Under the pieces are notes generated by a model. The model was given only the letters and a program-made list of their open reading frames with translations. It ran no database searches and was not told where the DNA came from. From the NCBI RefSeq assembly GCF_006175995.1, contig NZ_VDMB01000017.1, positions 602-48,345 on the forward strand: a stretch of DNA of 47,744 bases, in the 5' to 3' direction. Shown here one piece after another: positions 1-8,581 of the stretch. This stretch comes from Desulfobotulus mexicanus (GTDB taxonomy: Bacteria > Desulfobacterota > Desulfobacteria > Desulfobacterales > ASO4-4). A program made the translations under genes and the position numbers. Each line of letters begins with the position of its first letter. The first letter of the stretch is position 1.

Positions 1-299
1 GTAATGTTCAGTGCATAGTGCCACTCGATATTAAGGGCATATTGCCGAATCGCCTGATCATCAGTCAGATCCTCCATCTGCTGTAACAAAACAAGTCCGA
101 GCATGGCATGGAGTTCCTTGGTAGGCCGACCCTTCCCGTCGTCAAAGAGATGAAACAGTTTCTTGACCGGAAGTCTGTGGAGGATTTCTTCACGAAACAG
201 ATGCGCCCATGATGACTCCAGAAGAGCCAGCCTCTTTGGACCAAGATGCTCAAACGGGCTGAACATGTCGTACTGTTTGTGATCTTTAACGTAGATCAT
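1..299 (-). CDS. IS1182-type transposase, N-terminal fragment cut by the window edge
   Basis: This is the first 99 codons of a transposase that runs off the left edge. The start is the ATG at 299-297, preceded by an AAGGA ribosome site seven bases upstream. The protein begins MIYVKDHKQYDMFSPFEHLG, and later shows GRPTKELHAMLGLVLLQQM and DLTDDQAIRQYALNIEWHYA. These match the N-terminal DUF772 region of IS1182-family DDE transposases; the catalytic domain lies outside the window. The upstream 100 bases are very A+T rich and probably hold the element's promoter and one terminal repeat, but I could not identify that end. The family call rests on recognising the motif pattern, not on a search. Confidence 0.75.
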   Translation of the reverse strand, partial: MIYVKDHKQYDMFSPFEHLGPKRLALLESSWAHLFREEILHRLPVKKLFHLFDDGKGRPTKELHAMLGLVLLQQMEDLTDDQAIRQYALNIEWHYALNI

Positions 300-465
300 G
301 CAAAATCCTTATAATAGATTAATATCACAGGATATATATAACAAAAACGGCTCCTTGAATCAATAGCAAAACCACATAAAAACAACAAATTTAAAAGGTT
401 ATGGAATTTTGTTTTTTTTGCGAGTCCATCACCATTTTTATTATTGCTACAGTTTTGCCATATGT

Positions 466-1344
466 TCAGGACTGCGCCCGGGAATAGTTCCGGGCCGTGT
501 CCCAGAAGGCCTTTGTGACAACGTTGCCAAGGCTTTTTTTATTGGCGCAGATGCCTATGAAGTAGGGCTCAAGGGGCGGCAGGATTTCCATAATATCAAT
601 GGTGTGCATGAAAGGACTTTTTTCCAGCACCATTTCCGGCACCAGCCCGATGCCGCAGCCCAGATGGACCATAGCAATGATGGCTTCATTACCAGTTACC
701 TGGGCGTAGATGCGGGGTTTGATTCCCATTTCCTTGCGCCAGCGGTCAAAGCGTTTTCTGGCAATGCCCTGTTTGGGCAGAATCAGCGGGGTGTCATTCC
801 AGTCAGGGCCTGTGTGGTAGTCATTTTTTTTAGATCGTATCCATACCAGAGGTGTTTTGGCTACCTCCATGGAGAGCATGTGCTCGGGCAGATTTTCCGG
901 GATGGCGGCAATGGCAATGTCCGTATCTCCTTTCTGAAGCTGTTCCAGTGCACTTTCCGCATCGCCTGTGGCCAGCTTGATGTGCACTTCGGGAAATTTG
1001 TTTCTGAATCCGTCCAGAATATCCGGAAGGATACCATAGGCTGCCGTTACGGAGCAGTAGATGGTAATTTCTCCGGAAACAATTCCCTGATCAAGGGAAA
1101 GGGCCTGTTTGCCTTCTTTCCATGTTTTCAGTATCTGTTCCGCGTAGGTTCGGAACACAAGGCCTGCCGGTGTAAGGGAAACGTTTCTGTTGTTTCTTTC
1201 AAAAAGTTTTTCTCCCACATGGCCTTCAAGCCGCTGAATGGCACGGGACAGGGCCGAAGGGCTGATATTGCTCTGGGCACTTGTTTTCTGAAAGTGACGG
1301 GTTCTGGCAAGGCTGAGAAACAGCTCCAGTTCTTCTATGTGCAT
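466..1344 (-). CDS. ilvY: LysR-type activator IlvY
   Basis: This is the LysR-family activator of acetohydroxyacid isomeroreductase, which in enterobacteria responds to acetolactate or acetohydroxybutyrate and activates the divergent ilvC. The N-terminal winged HTH contains ISPSALSRAIQRLE. The effector domain has IlvY-characteristic stretches: CSVTAAYGILPDILDGFR, KLATGDAESA and LGCGIGLVPEMVLEKSP. I chose the ATG at 1344 (292 aa), which has GGAG eight bases upstream. An in-frame ATG 30 bases earlier lacks a ribosome site and would add a non-homologous leader. The gene lies head to head with ilvC across 151 bases, as in the classical arrangement. Confidence 0.9.
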   Translation of the reverse strand: MHIEELELFLSLARTRHFQKTSAQSNISPSALSRAIQRLEGHVGEKLFERNNRNVSLTPAGLVFRTYAEQILKTWKEGKQALSLDQGIVSGEITIYCSVTAAYGILPDILDGFRNKFPEVHIKLATGDAESALEQLQKGDTDIAIAAIPENLPEHMLSMEVAKTPLVWIRSKKNDYHTGPDWNDTPLILPKQGIARKRFDRWRKEMGIKPRIYAQVTGNEAIIAMVHLGCGIGLVPEMVLEKSPFMHTIDIMEILPPLEPYFIGICANKKSLGNVVTKAFWDTARNYSRAQS

Positions 1345-1423
1345 GGGTTTGTCTCCATCAGGGTATTCTTGCATAAAATGAAACTTATGCTTTCTATTAA
1401 ATCACTTTACGCAATGTGGCAAA

Positions 1424-1449
1424 TACAATACAGTCCCTGAAATATTGTA
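1424..1449. promoter_or_regulatory. Candidate IlvY operator in the ilvY-ilvC intergenic region
   Basis: A perfect inverted repeat, TACAATA-N12-TATTGTA, lies about 46 bases upstream of the ilvC start and about 80 upstream of ilvY. Its position and dyad symmetry are what a LysR-type operator between divergent genes should show. The assignment is by position only; I do not know the binding consensus in this lineage. Confidence 0.4.
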
Positions 1450-1495
1450 AGAATTCTTTTGCAGATCAAACCCCTATTCAGGCAGGAGCAAGCAG

Positions 1496-2962
1496 ATGAC
1501 AAATTATTTTTCTTCCCTTACCTTTCGTGACAAAGTCAAGCAGCTGGGACAGTGCCGTTTTATGGATCCTTCCGAGTTCAACGGCGTGGAAAAGCTTAAA
1601 GGCAAAAAAATTGTGATCGTGGGCTGTGGTGCCCAGGGTTTTAATCAGGGCATGAATCTCAGAGACAGCGGCCTTGATGTAACCTATGCCCTGCGGGATG
1701 AGGAAATTTCCGAAAAGCTGCTCCCCTGGAAGCTTGCTTCGGAAAACAATTTTAATTACGGCACCTATGAAGATGTGATTCCCAAGGGAGATCTGGTACT
1801 TAATCTTACTCCGGATAAATATCACACCCCTGTTGTTTCCCGGGTCATGCCCCTGATGAAAAAAGGTGCCTGCCTTTCCTATTCCCATGGTTTCAACATT
1901 GTGGAAGAGGGCATGAAAATCCGTGAAGATATCACTGTCATTATGGTGGCCCCCAAATCTCCGGGTTCTGAAGTCCGTGCGGAATATGTGCGCGGCTTTG
2001 GTGTTCCCACCCTCATTGCCGTCCATGAAGAAAATGATCCCAATGGCGATGGTCTTGAAATTGCCAAGGCCTATTGTGCCGGTACCGGTGGCGACCGCGC
2101 CGGTGTTCTGCATTCATCTTTTGTTGCGGAAGTAAAGTCTGATCTCATGGGAGAGCAGACCATTCTCTGTGGTATGCTCCAGACCGGCTCTCTGCTCTGC
2201 TTTGATAAAATGGTGGAAAAGGGTGTTGATAAGGCCTATGCCGCAAAACTGGTGCAGAAGGGCTGGGAAGTGACCACCGAAGCCCTGAAGCATGGCGGTA
2301 TCACCAACATGATGGACAGGCTTACCAACCCTGAAAAGGTAAAAGCCTTTGAGCTGGCCGAAGAACTGAAAAACATCATGAAGCCCCTTTATGAAAAGCA
2401 CATGGACGATATCCTTGAGGGTGCTTTTTCTGAGAACATGATGAAGGACTGGGCAAATAACGACAGCAATCTTCTTAAGTGGCGTGCGGAAACCGGTGAA
2501 TCCGCCTTTGAAAAATGCCCCGTTCAGGAAGCGGACATTCCCGAGCAGGAGTATTTTGATAAGGGTATTCTTATGATTGCCATGGTAAAAGCCGGTGTGG
2601 AACTTGCCTTTGAGATCATGACCGAAGCAGGTATGCAGCCGGAATCCGCCTACTATGAGTCTCTCCATGAAACACCGCTGATTGCCAATACCATTGCCCG
2701 GAACAAGCTTTATGAAATGAATGTTGTTATTTCCGATACTGCGGAATACGGCAACTACCTTTTCACCCAGGCCTGTGTTCCCCTGCTGAAGGATTTTATG
2801 GCAAAAATTGATACTGACGTGATCGGTAAAGGAATAACCTTTACCGGCAATGCCGTGGACAATAAGAAGCTCATTGCCATTAATGAGGCCATTCGCAATC
2901 ATCCTGTGGAAGAAATCGGCCGGACCCTGCGTAACTACATGACCAGCATGAAAGCCATCTGA
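1496..2962 (+). CDS. ilvC: Ketol-acid reductoisomerase, class II (long form)
   Basis: This NADPH- and Mg-dependent enzyme converts 2-acetolactate or 2-aceto-2-hydroxybutyrate to the dihydroxy acids of valine, isoleucine and leucine synthesis. The 488-aa length is that of the long class II enzymes with a duplicated knotted C-terminal domain; class I enzymes are near 330 aa. The Rossmann motif is [18 protein letters not shown] at about residues 43-60. Acidic metal-site regions lie in both C-terminal repeats. An AGGAG ribosome site precedes the ATG. Divergent ilvY upstream supports activation by the substrate. A strong terminator follows the stop codon. No other branched-chain genes are adjacent. 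Confidence 0.97.
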   Translation: MTNYFSSLTFRDKVKQLGQCRFMDPSEFNGVEKLKGKKIVIVGCGAQGFNQGMNLRDSGLDVTYALRDEEISEKLLPWKLASENNFNYGTYEDVIPKGDLVLNLTPDKYHTPVVSRVMPLMKKGACLSYSHGFNIVEEGMKIREDITVIMVAPKSPGSEVRAEYVRGFGVPTLIAVHEENDPNGDGLEIAKAYCAGTGGDRAGVLHSSFVAEVKSDLMGEQTILCGMLQTGSLLCFDKMVEKGVDKAYAAKLVQKGWEVTTEALKHGGITNMMDRLTNPEKVKAFELAEELKNIMKPLYEKHMDDILEGAFSENMMKDWANNDSNLLKWRAETGESAFEKCPVQEADIPEQEYFDKGILMIAMVKAGVELAFEIMTEAGMQPESAYYESLHETPLIANTIARNKLYEMNVVISDTAEYGNYLFTQACVPLLKDFMAKIDTDVIGKGITFTGNAVDNKKLIAINEAIRNHPVEEIGRTLRNYMTSMKAI

Positions 2963-2987
2963 TTTTGGTTAAAAATAATGTAAAATA

Positions 2988-3035
2988 GAAAACCCCCGGA
3001 CTGGCAGAAGAGCCTGTTCGGGGGTTTTCTTTTTC
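2988..3035. terminator. Bidirectional intrinsic terminator between ilvC and the 84-aa gene
   Basis: A perfect 11-bp stem (2988-2998 with 3019-3029, GAAAACCCCCG and its complement) encloses a 20-base loop. It is followed by T-rich sequence on the plus strand and also on the minus strand. It separates the convergent ilvC and the small gene at 3052-3306, and could stop transcription from both sides. Confidence 0.88.
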
Positions 3036-3051
3036 TTATACTGTCAGGGTA

Positions 3052-3306
3052 TCAGTTTACCCGGTTTGCAAGGGCAAAGACAAAACCGCCGCCCTTTTCA
3101 TCCCAGTCCGCTTCGCACCAGTAGCCAAGCTGTGCGGCTTTTTGAAATACGAGGGGAGCATTGAAGATGCGCTCGCCGTCAGGTCCAGGTGTGAGAAGTT
3201 CTTCCAGTTGTGAAAGATCTTCATCATAGATAAAAACAACGGGATCTTCGGGGGCTTTCTGACTGAAGCGGGCTTCCAGAAGTTCATTTAAGGTATCGTA
3301 GATCAT
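3052..3306 (-). CDS. Small hypothetical protein, 84 aa
   Basis: I do not recognise this family. The ATG at 3306 has a good AGGAG site six bases upstream. A longer reading from 3438 has no ribosome site and an atypical leader. The product begins MIYDTLNELLEARFSQKAPE and is acidic, with DEDLSQLEELLTPGPDG in the middle and GYWCEADWDEKGGGFVFALA near the end. It looks like a small soluble alpha/beta protein with no signal peptide, membrane helix or metal site. It is convergent with ilvC and separated by 220 bases from the kinase gene downstream, so it is probably its own transcription unit. Confidence 0.7.
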   Translation of the reverse strand: MIYDTLNELLEARFSQKAPEDPVVFIYDEDLSQLEELLTPGPDGERIFNAPLVFQKAAQLGYWCEADWDEKGGGFVFALANRVN

Positions 3307-3526
3307 TTTTTCTCCTGCCTGAATCTCTTGTTTAAAGGTGCTGAAGAGCCAGAATTCTATCATAAGGGTAAATGTGCTGCTGGTATAGGTTCTGCCATTA
3401 TAACCTGAGTCAGGGTTTGTGGCAGAACAGTATTCCATTCCATCAAAGCGGTCCCATAAGGGCCTAAATAATTCCAGCTAAATTAAGCATCTCTTATAAG
3501 GATGTAAAGGAGGAGGCTTTTCATTT

Positions 3527-6094
3527 TCAGGTATGTGTCTGCAGGTGGCATCCGTCCAGCAGATGACGGACGGCTGTGGCCAGTTGGCTGCGGGTGAAGG
3601 GTTTCATTAGAAAACTCTGTATGCCCATGTTTTCAAGTATGTCCGGGGAGAGGGCTTCGGAGAAGCCTGAGCAGAGTAAAAAAGGAATATCAGGCCTGAG
3701 GGCCAGCATATGCTGTGCCAGATTCACCCCTGTCATACGGGGCATCATCTGATCTGAAATAATCAGATCAAAATTTTCAGGACTCTGCATAAATATCTTA
3801 AGTGCATGTTCCGGTCTGGACTCAGGCCGGACTTCATAACCAAGGCCAGAGAGAATTTCTGCACAAAGCTGCAGCAGATCCGGTTCATCCTCCACAAGCA
3901 GAATGCGTTCCCGGCCTCCTTTGGGCATGGCTGGTACGGGTTCATTCCTGCGTGTTGTTGAACCTTCTTCAAGCAGAGGAAGAAAAACCCGGAAGGTACT
4001 GCCCTTGTCCGGCTGGCTTTCCACAAGAATCAGTCCCCCATGATTGCCAATTATGCCATGGCTGATGGAAAGGCCCATGCCTGTACCCTTGCCCTGAGCC
4101 TTGGTGGTGAAAAAGGGTTCAAAGATTCGGGAAATATAAGAGTCAGGTATACCGGTGCCATTATCCTGCACCATGAGTTCCGCATAAGCGGTTTTTCGGA
4201 AGGCAGGGTTAAGGGAGATAAGCTGATGGTCCGCCTCTATCCGGTGCAGACCGATGGTGATGGTGCCACCATCCGGCATGGAATGGGCTGCATTGGTGCA
4301 GAGGTTCATGATGACCTGATGAAGCTGGGTGGCATTACCGAGGACGGGAAGCGGTGAATATTTCTGAGCAAGGATGATTTCTAAAGGAGCAGGTAGGCTG
4401 GCCCGCATCAGTTTCAGCACATCTTCGGTTATTTCCGTAAGGCAGAGGGGACGCATATTGATGTGGGCACTGTCTCCACGGGAAAAGGAAAGGATCTGTT
4501 TGACCAGATCCGATGCCCTCTTGCAGGCGGTAACGGCTTTTTCCATAAAAGTCCTTGCCTGGTGATTCTTTTCCAGTCTGGCCATGGAAAGTTCCGTGTA
4601 TCCCATGATACCTGCAAGGATGTTGTTGAAATCATGGGCTATGCCACCTGCAAGGGTGCCTATGGCTTCCATTTTCTGGGACTGGAGCAGTCGGTTTTCC
4701 ATTTCCTGCATCTGAGTGATATCCCGCAGGATGAAAATGGCGGCACTTTTTTTCTTATGCGGGTCCTGATAGGGGTAGGCAGCTACGTCAATGTGACGCA
4801 GACCCCACTCAGGAAAGGACCACGAAAAACGGAAACGAACGGTTTCTCCGGCAAGGCAGCGCATCAGGGGGTCTTTTAGCTTGTGTTGGAAAAGTTCCGT
4901 GTCCGTTACAGAGGTGACGGTTCTACCTGTAAGTTTTTCAGGTACGGTGCCAAAGGCCTGGGCACAGGCCCGGTTGACCATGACAAAGCAGTGATCCTGA
5001 CCTATGAGGGCCACAGGATCTTGAGATGCTGCCACCACACCTTGATATTCAAGGAGTTTTTCCTGGGCCTGCTCTTTTTCCTTTATTTCTTTTTTCAGGC
5101 ATTCAAGGGATTTGCCCAGTGCTTCGTTATTTTTTTTCAGGTCCGTATACAGGGCCGCATTTTTAAGGGGAGACAGGGCCTGGGAAATCATGGCAGCGGC
5201 AAGGCTCAGTTCTTCTTTTGAATGGAGACGGTTTTTTGCGCTCTGTCCCAACATTATAAAAGCTGTTATTTTTTTTCCGTCCATAAGGGGAAAAAGCAGC
5301 TCCATTCCCATGTTGTCCAGAAAAAGGTAAAAAAAGGAACGCTGGTAAGGATCTTTTTCTATAAACCGGGGCCATGTTTTGGGTGAGGGTTCTTCGGGCA
5401 GCGCTATTTCCATGGGAAGGGATTTTTTTGAGGTACCTGTAAGTGCCACACGTGTAAAAATATTTTTTTCATTCTGAAGATAGAAACAGGCAGAGGTGGC
5501 CGTGAGATAGCCAGTAACGCAAAGCAGCAGTTTTTTAGCGATGGTAACCGTATCCAGCTCCGGGCTCAGGCTGGTCCCTACTTCTTCCAGGAGAGCCAGC
5601 TCAAAGACCTTCAGTTCCATTTCGTTTTTACGTTTTTCCAGATCCTGACGTATGAAAAAATGATGGATGACAAGGCCAGTCAGTATTGCAAGCTGTTGCA
5701 GAAAAGGTGCTTCAAGGAGCATTTTTTCAAAGAAGGAGGATGGAGATGCCAGAATGGCAATGATTTTCTTTCCGAATAAAACTGGCATGACAGCAAGGTT
5801 GTGGTCGGGTTTCTGATCCATGAGCAGGCTTTGCCCGGAATAAAGAGAAGGCAATTTCTCAGGATCAATGTTTAAGGAGGAAAAGGGTGCAGGGTTGAGG
5901 CCACAGGAAAAAACAAAATGTCCTTCATGGGGGTATTCATGGATGCCCAGCCAGGTTTCAAGGCCTGTATGTTCCAGAATAAAGTCAGTAAGAAGCTGAT
6001 GGAAAGTTTCAGGGGAAGCCGTCTGGCCAAGCTCAGCGATGAGCTGTACCATGGCATCGTTCAGTGGGTAGATTTCGGTGGGAGGCTGTTTCAT
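3527..6094 (-). CDS. Hybrid sensor histidine kinase (GAF-like, PAS, HisKA, HATPase, receiver)
   Basis: This 855-aa soluble kinase has no clear membrane helix. Residues about 1-330 look like one or two GAF-type sensor modules, followed by a coiled coil (about 315-350) and a PAS domain (about 350-460). The HisKA phosphoacceptor is H487 in GGIAHDFNN. The ATPase domain has an N-box around N597-N601, DNGTGIP at 644-650 and GTGMGLS at 670-676. The C-terminal receiver begins ILLVEDEPD, with phosphoacceptor D781 and conserved K831 in MKPF. It is the last gene of the signalling operon, nine bases after the STAS gene. Its receiver could feed the partner-switching proteins or act as a phosphate sink; no separate output protein is visible. 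Confidence 0.93.
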   Translation of the reverse strand: MKQPPTEIYPLNDAMVQLIAELGQTASPETFHQLLTDFILEHTGLETWLGIHEYPHEGHFVFSCGLNPAPFSSLNIDPEKLPSLYSGQSLLMDQKPDHNLAVMPVLFGKKIIAILASPSSFFEKMLLEAPFLQQLAILTGLVIHHFFIRQDLEKRKNEMELKVFELALLEEVGTSLSPELDTVTIAKKLLLCVTGYLTATSACFYLQNEKNIFTRVALTGTSKKSLPMEIALPEEPSPKTWPRFIEKDPYQRSFFYLFLDNMGMELLFPLMDGKKITAFIMLGQSAKNRLHSKEELSLAAAMISQALSPLKNAALYTDLKKNNEALGKSLECLKKEIKEKEQAQEKLLEYQGVVAASQDPVALIGQDHCFVMVNRACAQAFGTVPEKLTGRTVTSVTDTELFQHKLKDPLMRCLAGETVRFRFSWSFPEWGLRHIDVAAYPYQDPHKKKSAAIFILRDITQMQEMENRLLQSQKMEAIGTLAGGIAHDFNNILAGIMGYTELSMARLEKNHQARTFMEKAVTACKRASDLVKQILSFSRGDSAHINMRPLCLTEITEDVLKLMRASLPAPLEIILAQKYSPLPVLGNATQLHQVIMNLCTNAAHSMPDGGTITIGLHRIEADHQLISLNPAFRKTAYAELMVQDNGTGIPDSYISRIFEPFFTTKAQGKGTGMGLSISHGIIGNHGGLILVESQPDKGSTFRVFLPLLEEGSTTRRNEPVPAMPKGGRERILLVEDEPDLLQLCAEILSGLGYEVRPESRPEHALKIFMQSPENFDLIISDQMMPRMTGVNLAQHMLALRPDIPFLLCSGFSEALSPDILENMGIQSFLMKPFTRSQLATAVRHLLDGCHLQTHT

Positions 6095-6103
6095 GGTGGT
6101 CTC

Positions 6104-6451
6104 TTATTTTTTGTCTGAAAAACTGGCCAGTCCCTTTTCCATGGAATCGAATTGGGAAAAAAAATCTTCCATATCTAAAAGGGTGAAAATCCGTTTCACC
6201 CGGGGCTGCATGCCTGCAAAGCGGAGGTCTCCCCCTTTTTTACGGATGCCGCCGATGGCTCCGATAAAACATCCCATGCCTGCACTGCTGATGTATTCGA
6301 GATTTTCCACGCAAAGAAGAATCATGGGGAGGGGTTGTTTGGATAATTCATGGAGAATTTCTTCCAGCAGAGGGCTGGTTTCCGCATTTAGAATTCCCTG
6401 AAGGTGTATGGTTTCAATATTATTTAAGTTCTGTCTTCGTATGTCAAGCAT
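6104..6451 (-). CDS. STAS-domain anti-sigma factor antagonist (RsbV/SpoIIAA-like)
   Basis: This is a single STAS domain of 115 aa. In partner switching such a protein binds an RsbW-type kinase when unphosphorylated and is released by serine phosphorylation. The expected site is visible in EYISSAGMGCFIGAI, where one serine of the SSAG pair is the candidate target. I chose the ATG at 6451, with GAGG eight bases upstream; a GTG four codons earlier is possible. The gene lies between the RsbW-like kinase (69-base gap) and the hybrid kinase (9-base gap) in one operon with the SpoIIE-type phosphatase, so kinase, antagonist and phosphatase are all present. Confidence 0.9.
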   Translation of the reverse strand: MLDIRRQNLNNIETIHLQGILNAETSPLLEEILHELSKQPLPMILLCVENLEYISSAGMGCFIGAIGGIRKKGGDLRFAGMQPRVKRIFTLLDMEDFFSQFDSMEKGLASFSDKK

Positions 6452-6520
6452 GGCTGGCCTCACTAAAATAAGGGAATTGTTGAGGGTTCAGGGAGACAGG
6501 GTTAAAAAGATAAGGGGAGG

Positions 6521-7072
6521 CTATCCTGATCTGGAAAGATAGCGTTTCATGGTCAGCCTGTTGGCATTGTCCGGTCCCTTTTCATAACTAAGTTCATCCA
6601 TGATTTTTTTTATAAGATGGAAGCCAAGGCCGCCGGGTTTTGGATTGGTGTACAGGGCTTTTATATCCGGAGGAGGCAGTTTGTCAGGATGAAAGCTATG
6701 TCCGTGAACACCATGATCCGTAAGGATGATGGTCACATCCTTTGAAGAAATGCGGATTTCGGCTTCTATTAAGGCACTGGGATCATGGGTGCCGTAGGCA
6801 TGGGAAATTACATTGGTACAGGCCTCGTCCAGGGCAAGGGCAATGTCATAGGCAGCATCGGAATCCAGTCCCGGAGTTTTTTCTGTCGTGTTTCGGGCAA
6901 GTCTTCTTATAAGCTCTAGCTGTCTGGTTTCTGCGGGAAAAACAAGTCGCAGCCGACAGTCTGTTTCCATGCAGATCCTCTGTATATCCGTTTCCGGTAT
7001 ACCTAATGCCTTTGCCTGGCTTGCAAGGCTGGTCATAGGATCTTCCAGAAACAAAGGAAGTATGTCATGCAT
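6521..7072 (-). CDS. RsbW/SpoIIAB-like serine kinase (HATPase)
   Basis: This 183-aa protein is a GHKL ATPase of the anti-sigma-factor kinase type. The N-box is ALDEACTNVISHAYG, the D-box TDHGVHG and the G2 region GGLGFHLIKKIMDEL, which is characteristic of RsbW/BtrW-type kinases. It probably phosphorylates the adjacent STAS protein. I chose the ATG at 7072: the ribosome site AAGGAG is seven bases upstream of it but only one base from the alternative ATG at 7078. The site sits next to the end of the phosphatase gene, so the two are likely translated from one message. No sigma factor is adjacent, so the final target may not be a sigma factor. Confidence 0.9.
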   Translation of the reverse strand: MHDILPLFLEDPMTSLASQAKALGIPETDIQRICMETDCRLRLVFPAETRQLELIRRLARNTTEKTPGLDSDAAYDIALALDEACTNVISHAYGTHDPSALIEAEIRISSKDVTIILTDHGVHGHSFHPDKLPPPDIKALYTNPKPGGLGFHLIKKIMDELSYEKGPDNANRLTMKRYLSRSG

Positions 7073-7083
7073 GGCCATTCTCC

Positions 7084-8523
7084 TTATTGTGGCTGCCTAC
7101 AGAAACAGACTGCCACCAGGGTTACATCATCACAGGGTTCTATATGCTGGCAGAAGTCCGAAAGACGGTTCTGCATATGCCTTATAAGGTCTGCTGCGCT
7201 GGTATGGGGGGCGGCCATCGCATTCCGGATGCCTTGCTCTCCAAAGGGTATTTGTTCAGGAGAAAGGCTTTCGCTGAGCCCGTCTGTATAGGCAAATATG
7301 GTATCACCGGGCTCAAATGATAGCGTAAGGCTTTTCAGTCTCAAGTCAAATGTTTTTTGATGCAAACGGCAAAAAGGATAGCCAGGTGGCTTGAGGGACA
7401 GAATTTCTCCTGATGCTTTTTTTATAAAAACAGGATCATGTCCTGCGGATACAAGGGTTAGTTCCCTTTGATCCGTATCCAGCAGCAGATAGCTCATGGT
7501 GAGAAAGTGGCCCATGCCCATGGTCTGGGGCAGGGTGCGGTTGAGGGTTTTGAAAAGTGCTTCCGGCCTGTCCTGCTGCCGGGGGTTGGCCATCAGGAGA
7601 ACCCGTGCGGCATTGGCGATGAGTGCTGCTGGAATGCCTTTGCCAGATGCATCGGCAATTACAATGCCTAAGCGGTGATCGTCCAGAGGGAAGAAGTCGA
7701 AGTAGTCGCCGCTGACTTCAAGGGCCGGTTCAAAGGAAAAGGCAAGATCCAGAAGTTTAATGTCCGGAGGATGGGTGGGTAGCAGTACTTTCTGTATGTT
7801 GGCCGCAGCCCTCAGTTCCCCTTCCATGCGGGCCTTTTCAGCCTTCTGCTCCAGAGTTTCTGCTATGGATACCCGCATGGTATTGATGGCGTCCGCAACA
7901 ATGTCCAGCTCATCGGCTGGATTACCCGGTTTTCTGCCCTGAAGATGCAAGGGGGTTTCCAGTCTGTCCAGATTCATCTGCTGGGTGTAGCCTGCCATGG
8001 TTTTCAGGTGACGGGTGATAAGACGATGTATGATCCAAAGGAATACAAGCCCCATGAGCATAAGGTCGATGGCCCTTGCTGTGAGAATACGCAGGGCGCT
8101 GAAACGTATGTTTCGGTTGAGGGCATCCAGATCCATGGTGACCGTCAGGGAACCGATACTGAAGGGAACAAGGCCTTCTGGCTGGTAAAGGGGATAGGTC
8201 CGGCTCAGGCCTGAGATGGATTCTTCTCCCTTTTCCGCCAGAATTTTTTGTTTGTCATCTGTGATTATTACATGCATAACACCGGGAATATTGTTAATAC
8301 CGTCCGCCATCAGTCGTATTTCATCGGAGCCCATATTCCATATCAGTGAGGCAAGGGCTTTTGTGTAGGTTTCTTCAATCTGATCCAGGGTCTTTTCCGT
8401 GTTTTTCATTGCCTGTCTGCTATCCTGAATCACCATGAAAACCGTAGAAAGCAGGGTCATGAGGAGGGCAATGAGAAAAAAAACTACTGGAATCTTCAGG
8501 GATATGGAAAAGGGGCGAACCAT
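7084..8523 (-). CDS. Membrane-bound SpoIIE/RsbU-type PP2C phosphatase with HAMP
   Basis: This 479-aa protein is the likely sensor-phosphatase of the module. It has a membrane helix at about residues 11-32, a periplasmic region of about 110 residues, a second helix at about 150-168, a HAMP-type linker, and a PP2C/SpoIIE catalytic domain from about 240. Metal-binding aspartates are visible: D273 in SGDYFDFF, D291 in IADASGKG, D414 in YTDGLSE, and D465/D466 in CDDVT. Such enzymes dephosphorylate STAS antagonists in response to signals. A GGAG site precedes the ATG. It lies 58 bases after the PilZ gene and just before the RsbW-like gene. Confidence 0.93.
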   Translation of the reverse strand: MVRPFSISLKIPVVFFLIALLMTLLSTVFMVIQDSRQAMKNTEKTLDQIEETYTKALASLIWNMGSDEIRLMADGINNIPGVMHVIITDDKQKILAEKGEESISGLSRTYPLYQPEGLVPFSIGSLTVTMDLDALNRNIRFSALRILTARAIDLMLMGLVFLWIIHRLITRHLKTMAGYTQQMNLDRLETPLHLQGRKPGNPADELDIVADAINTMRVSIAETLEQKAEKARMEGELRAAANIQKVLLPTHPPDIKLLDLAFSFEPALEVSGDYFDFFPLDDHRLGIVIADASGKGIPAALIANAARVLLMANPRQQDRPEALFKTLNRTLPQTMGMGHFLTMSYLLLDTDQRELTLVSAGHDPVFIKKASGEILSLKPPGYPFCRLHQKTFDLRLKSLTLSFEPGDTIFAYTDGLSESLSPEQIPFGEQGIRNAMAAPHTSAADLIRHMQNRLSDFCQHIEPCDDVTLVAVCFCRQPQ

Positions 8524-8581
8524 GGCGGACTCCGGACCTGGTGGTTTTTTTAATAACCAGATCTAAACGGTTACGGATGCA

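Noticed and set aside
409-1440. A 343-codon plus-strand open frame over ilvY
   Set aside because: It is antisense to a clear LysR gene, has no ribosome site, and its residue composition is not protein-like.
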